64,000 bases of DNA from NCBI RefSeq assembly GCF_002222615.2, contig NZ_CP022412.2, positions 434,001 to 498,000 of the forward strand, read 5' to 3'. This DNA is from Bacteroides caccae. GTDB taxonomy: Bacteria; Bacteroidota; Bacteroidia; Bacteroidales; Bacteroidaceae. The notes under the pieces were generated by a model, which was not told the origin of the DNA, did no database searches, and worked only from the letters and a program-made list of their open reading frames with translations. Below, in pieces: positions 35,680 to 44,461 of the stretch (its first letter is position 1; every line of letters begins with the position of its first letter). Position numbers and translations under genes: made by a program.

Positions 35680-37115
35680 AATGCTCGTTTGTATTTTTGG
35701 CTCCGACTATTAGGTTTCTCGGGAATAGTCATTACCAAGAATCCTCCCTCTATAAGTGGGTCAATATAGCGATGCTTTACATTATATCTGTGTTTAAGAC
35801 CAAGATGCTCCATGATTTCAGCCATACTTCGAGGAGTAGAACAAAAATCAATTATATCATTAAGTGTGTCACTTAACTTAGTCACTGACTTAGTCACATT
35901 TTCCTCATCGGTGACCAAGTTAAGTGATAAAGAAGGCCTCACTATAACCTCAAAAGCTGTAATCTTATCCACATTGAACACTGGTTCGGGATTTCCATTC
36001 TCTTGCAATAAGTTCTTTACACGCTGAATTCCACGATTGAACATGTTAACGTACTTCAATCCACGCATAGCCTCTGCAACAATTGGATTACGATAATCAT
36101 TTACCGTTGGGAAGTTCTCAGGACGAGCCTCACCATACAATCCTCCAGCATTAAGAATCTCAATACGATCCTCATATTGATAAAGTCGAATTGGCATATT
36201 GGACTGGTAATCCCTATGCATACATGCATTCATCAACAACTCTCTAAGAGCCAAGTCAGGATAATTCAACACATTCTTCTCACGCAGCATGCTAATAGGC
36301 ATAGGGCGAGAAGTCACCACAGCATCCCTAACAAAGTTTTCCAATTGCGGTAGCATTTTACTAAGACTTCCTTTAATCTGTCGTTCATTAACGATTTCAC
36401 TACCACGGTCTTTACCTGCAAAATGAACGTATTGTACATAGCACCCATGCATATAATACTGAGGGTCTTTACCAAAAAGAATCATTGCAGCATTTGTAGG
36501 ACATTCATGTGTAAGATCATACAAATGAATTGCCGCCAACTGTTCCTTGATATTACGGCTATCGCTAGCCAATACTTCGTGGTCAATTATCTGAGGAAGA
36601 TATTCTCTTTTGATGAACTCCGTATCAATATCTTTTATGGTTGCGCCAAAACAAGGAGTGGCATCAAATGTTGCCATATATGAAGTTCTACGTTCAAACA
36701 AAATTCGTTCTTCCGCTTCACTGGCAATATCCCTGCGAGGACCAATACGAACAAATGTCCTACCGCGATATCGTACAGGTGGAACCAACGAAGGTGAAAC
36801 TTCTGCAACAAGCAAATCTCCATCCTCATATTCAAATCTTTCCACCGACATAATAGGAAGAGGCAATATATTACCATTTGAACGTATGGCTGAAATCTTT
36901 TTTAGTAAATCATCATCAACTTTCAACCCCGATAAAGTTCCATTATCATACGCACCAAGAATCAGATACCCATTCTTCTTGGAATTAGGTAAATCGTTTG
37001 AGAAAGCACATATTGCTTCTTGAAACTTATCCATATCTCCGGTAGATGTGGTACGCTCTATTCTATATGTCTCAGTGCTCTTCAACAGCTCACGTACTTC
37101 TTCTTTTGATATCAT
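35673..37115 (-). CDS. AlbA_2/Schlafen-type DNA-binding protein with HATPase_c_4 domain
   Basis: A protein of 480 aa. The N-terminal AlbA_2 domain (about 5-130; YRIERTTSTGDMDKFQEAICAFSN, YLILGAYDNGTLSG) is followed by a C-terminal ATP-binding HATPase_c_4 fold (about 285-380; RELLMNACMHRDYQSNMPIRLYQYEDRIEILNAGG) and a winged-helix end (PRSMAEIMEHLGLKHRYNVKHRYIDPLIEGG). The linker encodes VTKSVTKLSDTLND from GTGACTAAG-like repeats. These proteins occur often within type I restriction operons, with a regulatory or defence role that is not settled. It is 11 bases from the preceding hsdS stop. Confidence 0.88.
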   Translation of the reverse strand: MISKEEVRELLKSTETYRIERTTSTGDMDKFQEAICAFSNDLPNSKKNGYLILGAYDNGTLSGLKVDDDLLKKISAIRSNGNILPLPIMSVERFEYEDGDLLVAEVSPSLVPPVRYRGRTFVRIGPRRDIASEAEERILFERRTSYMATFDATPCFGATIKDIDTEFIKREYLPQIIDHEVLASDSRNIKEQLAAIHLYDLTHECPTNAAMILFGKDPQYYMHGCYVQYVHFAGKDRGSEIVNERQIKGSLSKMLPQLENFVRDAVVTSRPMPISMLREKNVLNYPDLALRELLMNACMHRDYQSNMPIRLYQYEDRIEILNAGGLYGEARPENFPTVNDYRNPIVAEAMRGLKYVNMFNRGIQRVKNLLQENGNPEPVFNVDKITAFEVIVRPSLSLNLVTDEENVTKSVTKLSDTLNDIIDFCSTPRSMAEIMEHLGLKHRYNVKHRYIDPLIEGGFLVMTIPEKPNSRSQKYKRALT

Positions 37116-37126
37116 AGTGATATATA

Positions 37127-38239
37127 TTAGTTGTTTATCAAACTCTTTATTACTTGGTCTATTGCGTCAATCGATTTGCGTAATTCAAATTCTGATTTAT
37201 CGACCTGTTCTGCTATGAAAACGAATTCAAGTTGTTTGTCCATTGGCGGTAAGATACAATCAAAGTTTCTTAACTCAGTGAGCGGCATTCGTGGCATTTT
37301 AGTACCTCCAGCTATATCATTTGCATAATTAACGAACTGATTACCCCGCAACAGATGACTCAAAAATACTTTATGCAATTTACTAGGCTCTGGACGTAAT
37401 GGAACCAGTTCTGTCGTTGCCATTCCAGGCTCATCTGGTATCACAACCTTGTTTAAATAAGGCCTTAATTTTGAGAATAGTACATTCCCTTCATCAAAGG
37501 ATTGAACAGACAAAGCATTCTCAACATCTTCATAGACCTTCTCTATTATCCTACCAGTATTTGATTCTATCATATCAAGATTCAATAGCCAGATTTTGCC
37601 AGATAGTTGCTCTTTAGAAGGCATTTCCGGGGCGACATCTTTAATCTTAGCAGTCTTCCAACCTTTTGTATTCGTAACAGGATTACCAAACATCTCGATA
37701 AATTGCGATTTCACCATTTCTCGAGTAGCATCAAGAAGCTTCTTATATGATTGTTTTAGGCGATAAGCTGACATCACTTTTTGGGCAATTTCTAATTGCT
37801 GCTTAATTGGAGGCAACTCGAATTCGTAATCAGCAAGAGTACTCCAGTTTAGAAAGTAATTAACACCACCACTTTTATTTTCTTCACAATAATTCCAAAA
37901 ATCATCACTTTGCATAATTATTGCTAAATATTCTTGTGTGAGAATACTTTCATCTTTAGTTTCTATTACAAAGGTCTTTTCTGAACAGATTCCATCAAAA
38001 TCAGCAATACTACACTTCTTTAAATGAGGATTTCGTGTAACAAATAGAATTTGCCCTGCAGTAAAGCCGCAATAGAACATTGGTCCAATTGTTGAACCTT
38101 TTATTACACCCTTCTTTGTAACATATAACTCACATGAATCTATATGTTCACCACCTACATAATAGATTTTCTCAGTATTGAATCTATCTTCTCTTGTATA
38201 TGCTCGGTGTGCAACCTCAGAAAACTTGACTATGCTCAT
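37127..38239 (-). CDS. hsdS: Type I restriction specificity subunit, first copy
   Basis: A protein of 370 aa starting at ATG 38239, which overlaps the hsdM stop in an ATGA arrangement. Recognition domain 1 is about 1-150; a central helical spacer (AQKVMSAYRLKQSYKKLLDATREMV) leads to the boundary word SQFIEMFGN, then recognition domain 2 (to about 345) and a C-terminal helix (DKSEFELRKSIDAIDQVIKSLI). Because it is fused to hsdM by translational coupling and has full spacer helices, this is probably the expressed S subunit. It determines the DNA site for methylation and cleavage. Confidence 0.93.
   Translation of the reverse strand: MSIVKFSEVAHRAYTREDRFNTEKIYYVGGEHIDSCELYVTKKGVIKGSTIGPMFYCGFTAGQILFVTRNPHLKKCSIADFDGICSEKTFVIETKDESILTQEYLAIIMQSDDFWNYCEENKSGGVNYFLNWSTLADYEFELPPIKQQLEIAQKVMSAYRLKQSYKKLLDATREMVKSQFIEMFGNPVTNTKGWKTAKIKDVAPEMPSKEQLSGKIWLLNLDMIESNTGRIIEKVYEDVENALSVQSFDEGNVLFSKLRPYLNKVVIPDEPGMATTELVPLRPEPSKLHKVFLSHLLRGNQFVNYANDIAGGTKMPRMPLTELRNFDCILPPMDKQLEFVFIAEQVDKSEFELRKSIDAIDQVIKSLINN
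37689..37708. repeat. hsdS boundary repeat A, copy 3
   Basis: The same word, in the middle of the hsdS gene that follows hsdM. A second shared word, TTCTGATTTATC(A/G)(A/G)CCTG, marks domain ends at 33509-33526, 34068-34085 and 37190-37207. Confidence 0.75.
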
Positions 38240-39756
38240 AATAAATCTATTAAATTGGTAAATGACTCGTGTAAAGACTCTGAGTTTGACTTCCAATTTT
38301 CTAAAAGTTCAGAAATATCTTCAATATCTTTTGGATCGTTGGATTTTACATAGAATTTTGGTGAAATGCTATACTTGTTATCAGGGATTTCATTATTGTT
38401 AATAATCTTTGAACGTCCGTCAATATTGGTATATCGGGTATAAATACTCGTTATTATTGAAATATGCTCATTGGTTAAATAACTTTCAGTATTTTTCCGT
38501 TCCACTAAATCGGTAGCCTTTATTAAAAGAATTTTATTTTTCCTATCAGTTGGTTTATTTGATCGACAAATAAGAATACAGGCCTCCATTGGTGAATTAA
38601 AAAATAAATTTTTCCCAATACTAATAACGGCATCAATAAGATCGTTCTGAATGAGCTTTTGACGTATATCTTTCTCTATAAGTCTATTAAGAACACCATG
38701 AGGCAATAGAATAGCACATCTTCCATGATCATTCATAGATGATAAAATATGCTGTATGAAGGCATAGTCTGCTTTAGACTGAGGCGGTGTTCCTAAGAAA
38801 TTGCGTCCCCATTTGTCGTTTATAAAAGCCTCACGATCCCATGTCTTTATAGAGTATGGCGGATTTGCTAATACGATATCAAACTTACGCAATTTGCTTC
38901 CATCGACAAAGGCGGGGTATGCTAAGGTATCTTCTCTGACAATAGAAAAGTCTTCAACGCCATTTAGATAAAGATTCATTCGAGCAATAGCACTGGTAAG
39001 TGCATTAATCTCTTGCCCAAAAACCTTTACTCCTTGCCATGGTTCACCCTTTTTGCGAAGAAAGTCCAAACATTTTACAAGCATACCACCCGAACCACAA
39101 GTAGGGTCATAGATGCTTTCGCCCGGACGAGGTTGAAGTATCTCTGCCATCAAATCCACAACGGTACGGTTGGTGTAAAACTCCTGTGCCGTATTACCAG
39201 CATCATCGGCAAACTTGCCCACAAGATACTCATATGCCTGTCCCATCTCATCTGCTGGACACGCTTTAAGCGACAAATTGTAACGTGAGAAATCTTCTAT
39301 CAAAGAGGTGATAATGTGGTCGGGCATCTTGGCTTTATTGGTCCACCCATCTTTAGGGCCAAAGATACCTTCCAGGCCTCCGATAACACGTCCATCGGCA
39401 TGTTCGCCAGGGTTGGCTTGTTCAATAGCAATAAAGGCTTCGACCAAACGCTGGCCAACATTCTCAGTACACTCACGTACATCACGCCAATGGGCACCAT
39501 CGGGAATACGAATTACTAATTCTTGAGCTTGAGCATTGGCATACTCTATACCGCCTTCGCAAACATAGCCTTCAAACTGCTCATCGTATACGTCAGAAAT
39601 TCGTTTGAAGAATAGCAAAGGGAAAATATATTCTTTGTAACCAGCAGCATCAATCTGACCACGAAGGCGAGTGGCTGCTCCCCAAAGGAACGATTTCAAG
39701 TCTTCCAATGAAATAGGCTCATCGGGATTTCTATAATATTTTACAGGTTGTTCCAT
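38236..39756 (-). CDS. hsdM: Type I restriction DNA methyltransferase M subunit, second copy
   Basis: An adenine-N6 methyltransferase of 506 aa with an N-terminal helical domain (SLEDLKSFLWGAATRLRGQIDA), the SAM-binding motif I YDPTCGSGGML and catalytic motif IV ANPPYS. It lies four bases behind a second hsdM and overlaps hsdS. The C-terminal part (about 400-506) is more A/T-rich and diverged, probably the surface that meets HsdS. Two adjacent hsdM genes in one operon are not usual for type I systems, which normally use two copies of one M. Confidence 0.95.
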   Translation of the reverse strand: MEQPVKYYRNPDEPISLEDLKSFLWGAATRLRGQIDAAGYKEYIFPLLFFKRISDVYDEQFEGYVCEGGIEYANAQAQELVIRIPDGAHWRDVRECTENVGQRLVEAFIAIEQANPGEHADGRVIGGLEGIFGPKDGWTNKAKMPDHIITSLIEDFSRYNLSLKACPADEMGQAYEYLVGKFADDAGNTAQEFYTNRTVVDLMAEILQPRPGESIYDPTCGSGGMLVKCLDFLRKKGEPWQGVKVFGQEINALTSAIARMNLYLNGVEDFSIVREDTLAYPAFVDGSKLRKFDIVLANPPYSIKTWDREAFINDKWGRNFLGTPPQSKADYAFIQHILSSMNDHGRCAILLPHGVLNRLIEKDIRQKLIQNDLIDAVISIGKNLFFNSPMEACILICRSNKPTDRKNKILLIKATDLVERKNTESYLTNEHISIITSIYTRYTNIDGRSKIINNNEIPDNKYSISPKFYVKSNDPKDIEDISELLENWKSNSESLHESFTNLIDLL

Positions 39757-39760
39757 AGGG

Positions 39761-41287
39761 TTATAAGTTTATCAGTTTTCTAAATTCTCCTTCAAATCTC
39801 TTTACCTCCTCGTATGCCGCCTTGAACTCTGCAAGCACTTCTGCATATGGACGGATTTCCTCTTTGTGATATTCCACGTATTTATTAGGAGAAAGGTCAT
39901 AATCCTTAGCCGCAATATCATCAAGAGTCACCACTTTAGAAAAGTCTTCTACATCCTCGTAATTGGTGTAGAGTTCGTATAAACGATTTACATCTTCTGG
40001 AGAAAGTATATTCTGTGCACGCTTTACGGTGAGAATCTTTGTGCCATCAATCATCAGTACTCGCGCACTATGTGCAGCCGGTTTCAAACGTCTTAATATC
40101 AAGAAACAGGGAGAAAGAGGTGTGCCATAGAAGAGTTTATCGCCTAATGTCACAACAGCTTCAACCAAATCGCTCTTTACCAATTTCTCGCGAATGCGGC
40201 CTTCTTCATTTCCACGAAATAATACACCTTGAGGCATAACAACCGCCATACGACCATTGCCTGATGCCATACTTTTCACCATGTGCTGAATCCAAGCATA
40301 ATCTCCACACGAATCACTGGGTGTTCCCCAAACATTACGACCATATTTATCTGAAGACCATTCTACTGAACCCCATTTCTCAAGTGAGAAGGGCGGGTTA
40401 GCTATAACGCAATCGAACTTGGCAATCTCTCCATTCTGCAAAATCTTGGGTGAACGAAGTGTGTCGCCTTGCATAATATTAAAGTCACTGGCGCCATGTA
40501 AGAACAAGTTCATCTTTGCAATGGCCGAGTTGACAACGTTCTTCTCCTGTCCGAATATGCTTCCACAGCAAAGACTTGAGTGATTCATGTGCTGTACCGC
40601 CTCAATCAGCATACCGCCACTACCACATGCTGGGTCATACACAGTCTCACCTGGTTTCGGATCGAGAATGCGTACAAGCAAGCTTACGACCGAACGAGGC
40701 GTATAGAACTCTCCAGCTTGAGCCTTACTGTCATCCGCAAATTTCTTCAGCAATATCTCATATGCATCACCCATCAAATCAGCTGGGTAATCATTGTTGC
40801 CCAATCTACGGGTGGATAGATGCTCTATCAAATCACGAATCTTACCATCAGAAAGGTTTTTCTTATCGGTCCACTTCTGTGCGCTGAACATCGACAACAC
40901 GCCGTATAGTGTATCAGGATTTGCTAACTCTATACCTCGCATCGCACCAACAATTGCAGCACCAAGATTCTCGGAGCGTTCGCGAATATCACTCCAATGA
41001 CAACCATCTGGAATTACAAAACGATGTTGTTCAGGCAAGGATGCATACTCCTCATCGCCACCACTTTCTTCAAGCGCAGTTTGAGTCTCTTCGTCATATA
41101 CATCAGATATACGCTTAAAATAGAGGATTGGTGTTATATAATCTTTGAAGTTATCTTGACTCACAGGACCACGCAATATGTTGCATGCCTCAAACAGAAA
41201 GTTGTACAGATTCTGCACACCTTCCATTTTAAGGGTTTTCTCGTCTTTGGGAACCAGAGATTCTTCTTTATTTTTCTTTTTTGCCAT
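39761..41287 (-). CDS. hsdM: Type I restriction DNA methyltransferase M subunit, first copy
   Basis: An adenine-N6 methyltransferase of 508 aa with motif I YDPACGSGGML and motif IV ANPPFS. The N-terminal domain (EGVQNLYNFLFEACNILRGPVS) is HsdM-like. It is clearly homologous to the downstream hsdM but not a recent duplicate: the two differ across the length, including motif IV (NPPF versus NPPY). It may form a heterodimer with it, or each M may serve a different S subunit. The N-terminus is lysine-rich (MAKKKNKEESLVPKDEK). Confidence 0.95.
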   Translation of the reverse strand: MAKKKNKEESLVPKDEKTLKMEGVQNLYNFLFEACNILRGPVSQDNFKDYITPILYFKRISDVYDEETQTALEESGGDEEYASLPEQHRFVIPDGCHWSDIRERSENLGAAIVGAMRGIELANPDTLYGVLSMFSAQKWTDKKNLSDGKIRDLIEHLSTRRLGNNDYPADLMGDAYEILLKKFADDSKAQAGEFYTPRSVVSLLVRILDPKPGETVYDPACGSGGMLIEAVQHMNHSSLCCGSIFGQEKNVVNSAIAKMNLFLHGASDFNIMQGDTLRSPKILQNGEIAKFDCVIANPPFSLEKWGSVEWSSDKYGRNVWGTPSDSCGDYAWIQHMVKSMASGNGRMAVVMPQGVLFRGNEEGRIREKLVKSDLVEAVVTLGDKLFYGTPLSPCFLILRRLKPAAHSARVLMIDGTKILTVKRAQNILSPEDVNRLYELYTNYEDVEDFSKVVTLDDIAAKDYDLSPNKYVEYHKEEIRPYAEVLAEFKAAYEEVKRFEGEFRKLINL

Positions 41288-41317
41288 AATATATTGCTAT
41301 CATATGAAGATAGTGAA

Positions 41318-41518
41318 TTATTTTGTAGAGTTAAGAAGCTCTTTTACATCTATATCGAGCACTCGAGCTATTTCTCGGAGTGTTGCCACATCGGGCTGGG
41401 ATGTATTAGTGCACCATTTAGAAATGGTTGCAGGGTTTTTGCCTAAAACTTCTGCAAGCCATTTGCTAGTTTTCTTCTTTTCTACAAGAACTACTTTTAT
41501 TCTATTCATGTCGTTCAT
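41318..41518 (-). CDS. XRE-family transcriptional regulator of the restriction operon
   Basis: A protein of 66 aa that is a single helix-turn-helix domain: KTSKWLAEVLGKNPATISKWCTN, then VATLREIARVLDIDVKELL. It is first in the operon, 30 bases ahead of hsdM. Small regulators of this kind delay restriction relative to methylation after transfer. An in-frame ATG at 41509 is an alternative start. Confidence 0.9.
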   Translation of the reverse strand: MNDMNRIKVVLVEKKKTSKWLAEVLGKNPATISKWCTNTSQPDVATLREIARVLDIDVKELLNSTK

Positions 41519-41543
41519 GACGTAATTTTTATTGCTTTAAACG

Positions 41544-41551
41544 CAAAGATA
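41544..41551 (-). promoter_or_regulatory. -7 box of the restriction operon promoter
   Basis: TATCTTTG on the minus strand, 26 bases ahead of the XRE start, with a TTG about 22 bases further upstream as -33. No other clear promoter is seen down to 26643, which supports one long transcript. Confidence 0.6.
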
Positions 41552-41677
41552 ATTAAAAGTCCATTAAAACCTGCAATTCCTATAATAATTCTTTTGCAAA
41601 AATGTTTTTTCCCCTTATTTGTAAAAATCAAATCGCCGCTACCACCATATTTCTTGGTGATAGCGGTCTTTGAAAAA

Positions 41678-43234
41678 CTATCGGGCGCGTCCCTTATTCT
41701 GCTTCACACTGTATTTAGCCATAATGTATTTGACAGCATGTGAGAAGCATCTTCTTTGGAATGCAAAATCAGGTTCGTCAGGTCTGCGACCATCCCAACG
41801 TAAGTCTGATTCATTTCCTCCGCCTCCACCCCCTGATGGAACTACATAATCTCCACCTATAAGAGCTGTTGCTACAGCACATAATTCATCACGTAAAGAT
41901 GGTATCGAAAGGTAGTCAAAAGTCTTCAATGCCAAATTAGACCAGTAATTCATACATTCAGTAAGAGTCTTGTTTTCTGCTTTCAACGTATGGACTTCTT
42001 TCATATCCACCAAAATGTTCTGGCGAACAGCTTCAACTTGATTAGCAGCTTCATTTCTATAAAGTTCTTCCAATTTACGCCCCATAGCGGTAAATTGCTT
42101 CTCGATAATTGTATTTTGGCGTTCCAGCCACTTATCGGTTCCAAACATTGGCGGTTTTTCTGTAATCTGTGGCGCATTAAACTCAATCTTGTAATTCTTG
42201 AACGGTCTATTCACAGAATGAATGTTTTGGATATCTTTCAGTAACGAGTCTAACTCCTGCTGCTTTATCATCAACTTGGTTTCCTTATCATCGAGTCTTT
42301 CTTGGCAATCTTGTATCAAATCCTCAATGCACGCTTTCTTGTTTTGATATTCAGCCAATACAACACGTCCTGCAGCCAAATCTTTCTCCAAGATTTTTAA
42401 TTCATCGGAAAACATTTTCATTTCAGCCTCGATATTATCTTTCATGGTTTGCAATCCTCTGATGGCCTTTTCCATCTTCTTCTGCTCCTTTGCGAGTTTA
42501 CGGATATAATCTCGCTTATTCAGATGCTGGATATTGCGACCTTCTACGCTGTCCCCCCTCTCCAAACCGTATTTGCTACCAACTTCTTCATAGAGTGAGG
42601 TATGCATTTCCTTGAGTATTGAACCATACTCATATTTATTCTTTCCGAATTTTGCAGACCACATCACACATTCACGGCCACTTTTAGGACGTACCCCAAC
42701 AGGAACAATAAGTGCATGAATATGTGGTGACGTTTCATCAAGATGAACCTGAAAGCCGATGATATTCTCTTTCCCATACCTACGGCAACACCAATTATAT
42801 ACATCCAAAGCCCATTGCTCCACCTCTTTGCATCTATGTATATGGCTATTGTCCGAACCTTTATCCAGTTTTAGATCCTGAGTGCCAAATGCCATTCCCA
42901 ATGTACGCTCTCGATTGCCACCAAAGATGAGACGAGCACAACAATTGGGCTGAATCTTACTATCCGCTTTGAATGGACGCCAACCAAGTTCATTTAGCCG
43001 TTCTTGCAAGCGAACATCAAGTCTTTTATCCTGATAGCCCAAAGAGTGAATCTTACCATCGGGGCCAATCTCAAAATTAAGCCTCATTCTGGTTTTGTCG
43101 TAGTTATTAATAGAATCGTTGTTCTTAGAATCAATCATCTTATCATCCCATCTTCTTTCGTTTTCATTGGCTTCTGCTGCGCCAAAAGATTTGCATGCAT
43201 CTAAATGCATGGCTTGTTTAATACTTTCATTCAT
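41678..43234 (-). CDS. mobV: MobV-family relaxase (Mob/Pre)
   Basis: A conjugative-mobilisation relaxase of 518 aa. The N-terminal catalytic domain has the MobV three-histidine-type motif HLDETSPHIHALIVPV and an upstream NFEIGPDGKIHSLGYQDKRLDVR. The middle (about 230-350) is a long coiled coil with many Lys/Glu, and the C-terminus is glycine-rich then basic. It would nick oriT and lead the element's single strand into a helper's transfer channel, making the element mobilisable. No transfer pore genes are nearby. Confidence 0.9.
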   Translation of the reverse strand: MNESIKQAMHLDACKSFGAAEANENERRWDDKMIDSKNNDSINNYDKTRMRLNFEIGPDGKIHSLGYQDKRLDVRLQERLNELGWRPFKADSKIQPNCCARLIFGGNRERTLGMAFGTQDLKLDKGSDNSHIHRCKEVEQWALDVYNWCCRRYGKENIIGFQVHLDETSPHIHALIVPVGVRPKSGRECVMWSAKFGKNKYEYGSILKEMHTSLYEEVGSKYGLERGDSVEGRNIQHLNKRDYIRKLAKEQKKMEKAIRGLQTMKDNIEAEMKMFSDELKILEKDLAAGRVVLAEYQNKKACIEDLIQDCQERLDDKETKLMIKQQELDSLLKDIQNIHSVNRPFKNYKIEFNAPQITEKPPMFGTDKWLERQNTIIEKQFTAMGRKLEELYRNEAANQVEAVRQNILVDMKEVHTLKAENKTLTECMNYWSNLALKTFDYLSIPSLRDELCAVATALIGGDYVVPSGGGGGGNESDLRWDGRRPDEPDFAFQRRCFSHAVKYIMAKYSVKQNKGRAR

Positions 43235-43399
43235 AGATCTAATGTTTTAAAAGTTACACATTTGAGCTTGCTCATTTAGAGTTGTGTTTGCCAACCACAA
43301 ATGGGAGTTTCTTGCTGCAAAGCAAAAAGTCCTTATTGTGTTATGGGTTTTATTTTAACTCCTGGAACAAGTTCCTTTACCATTTTAGTTTTGTACAAT
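43235..43399. other. Gap upstream of mobV, candidate oriT region
   Basis: 165 bases without a gene. It contains TGAGCTTGCTCA (43263-43274), a short palindrome, and TTGTG/CACAA arms around 43282-43300. MobV origins usually lie just upstream of the relaxase gene and contain inverted repeats, so this is the place to look; no known nic sequence is recognised. Confidence 0.35.
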
Positions 43400-44449
43400 C
43401 TAAGTGGATTCTGTCATCTGCTGAGCATCTATCAACTCCAAGCCTAGAGCGTCAATGAGATTTTGTAAAAGAGGGTTCTTCTCAATCATCATTTGTAGAA
43501 TCTGGTGTTTGGATGGAGAGAATAGATAGTAGTCAGAAATATCAAGTCCTTTAGATCGTTCTTCTTCGGTTGCTATCTGCTCAAGCATATCCGAGACTAC
43601 AACTCTGCTACAGATTCTTGTCAGAATTATCGATTTCTCTTTCCACAATTGTGTAGCTCCCAAGTCAGGAATTAGAGTTACATCCCTACCTTTAAGACTA
43701 TGAACAAATTCTTCTTTGAAGCATCCATTAATGCCGCCAGTTGCCACCCAAACATAGTTCGGGATGAAGTGACTCATGACAATAGCCGTTTTTTCGCTTT
43801 CCACCAATATGACCGGTGCATCAGGATATCTTTTCAATAGATGTTCGCCAAATAGACATTGCTTCAGATTGAAATCTTTAAGTTGTAGTTCACGATGCGC
43901 CCAGCTTACATAACTGTGGGGTTCTTTAACCCTATGCCCTGTCTCAGAATTATAAAGTATAATCTTACCAGAACGTACCTGCTCATTAGCATCAATTTGC
44001 CAAAAAACTGTCGCACCTCCCCATTTAGCCGATGTACCAACATGATATAAATGGAATACCCTTTGGGCTTCAGCTTCACCAAACACCCTGCATAAGTATT
44101 TGTATAAGGGATTCTTCTCAAAATGAGCAAGACTCGCATTAAAATACTCTAAGGGAATAAAAGAGGGTGGCACAATAATTTCTTTTTCATGAGTACTTTT
44201 CACAGGCTGTACATAATCACTAGACCGTTCTTCCTTGATGTTTGCATTGGGATTATCACGAAAGAAATCACGTGGAGTGTAATGATAACCACAACTGATT
44301 TCATGGTCACATTTCCCAACCTCATTGGGAAAACTTACAACTCCCTCTTCATCAACATATTTCACAAAACATCGAGGTCTCTCACAACTAGGGCAAGCAA
44401 TCTTGCTTCCCAAACTATACTTTTGCAAATGAAATCTATACTTGCTCAT
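43400..44449 (-). CDS. DUF6371/Toprim-like primase-related protein
   Basis: A protein of 349 aa. The N-terminal zinc-finger-like part has CPSCERPRCF and CDHEISCGYHY, as in primase zinc domains. The central part has a Toprim-like VILVESEKTAIVMSHF and ATGGINGC. It follows the DUF3987 gene by 12 bases and precedes mobV, a grouping common in Bacteroides mobilisable elements where it probably takes part in replication of the transferred strand or of the circular form. Confidence 0.75.
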   Translation of the reverse strand: MSKYRFHLQKYSLGSKIACPSCERPRCFVKYVDEEGVVSFPNEVGKCDHEISCGYHYTPRDFFRDNPNANIKEERSSDYVQPVKSTHEKEIIVPPSFIPLEYFNASLAHFEKNPLYKYLCRVFGEAEAQRVFHLYHVGTSAKWGGATVFWQIDANEQVRSGKIILYNSETGHRVKEPHSYVSWAHRELQLKDFNLKQCLFGEHLLKRYPDAPVILVESEKTAIVMSHFIPNYVWVATGGINGCFKEEFVHSLKGRDVTLIPDLGATQLWKEKSIILTRICSRVVVSDMLEQIATEEERSKGLDISDYYLFSPSKHQILQMMIEKNPLLQNLIDALGLELIDAQQMTEST

Positions 44450-44461
44450 GGATAGATAAGT

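Noticed and set aside
33497..38239. Classic inverting hsdS shufflon
   Set aside because: The shared words are all in the same direction and no inverted hsdS copy is present in this window, so simple inversion is not supported as it stands.
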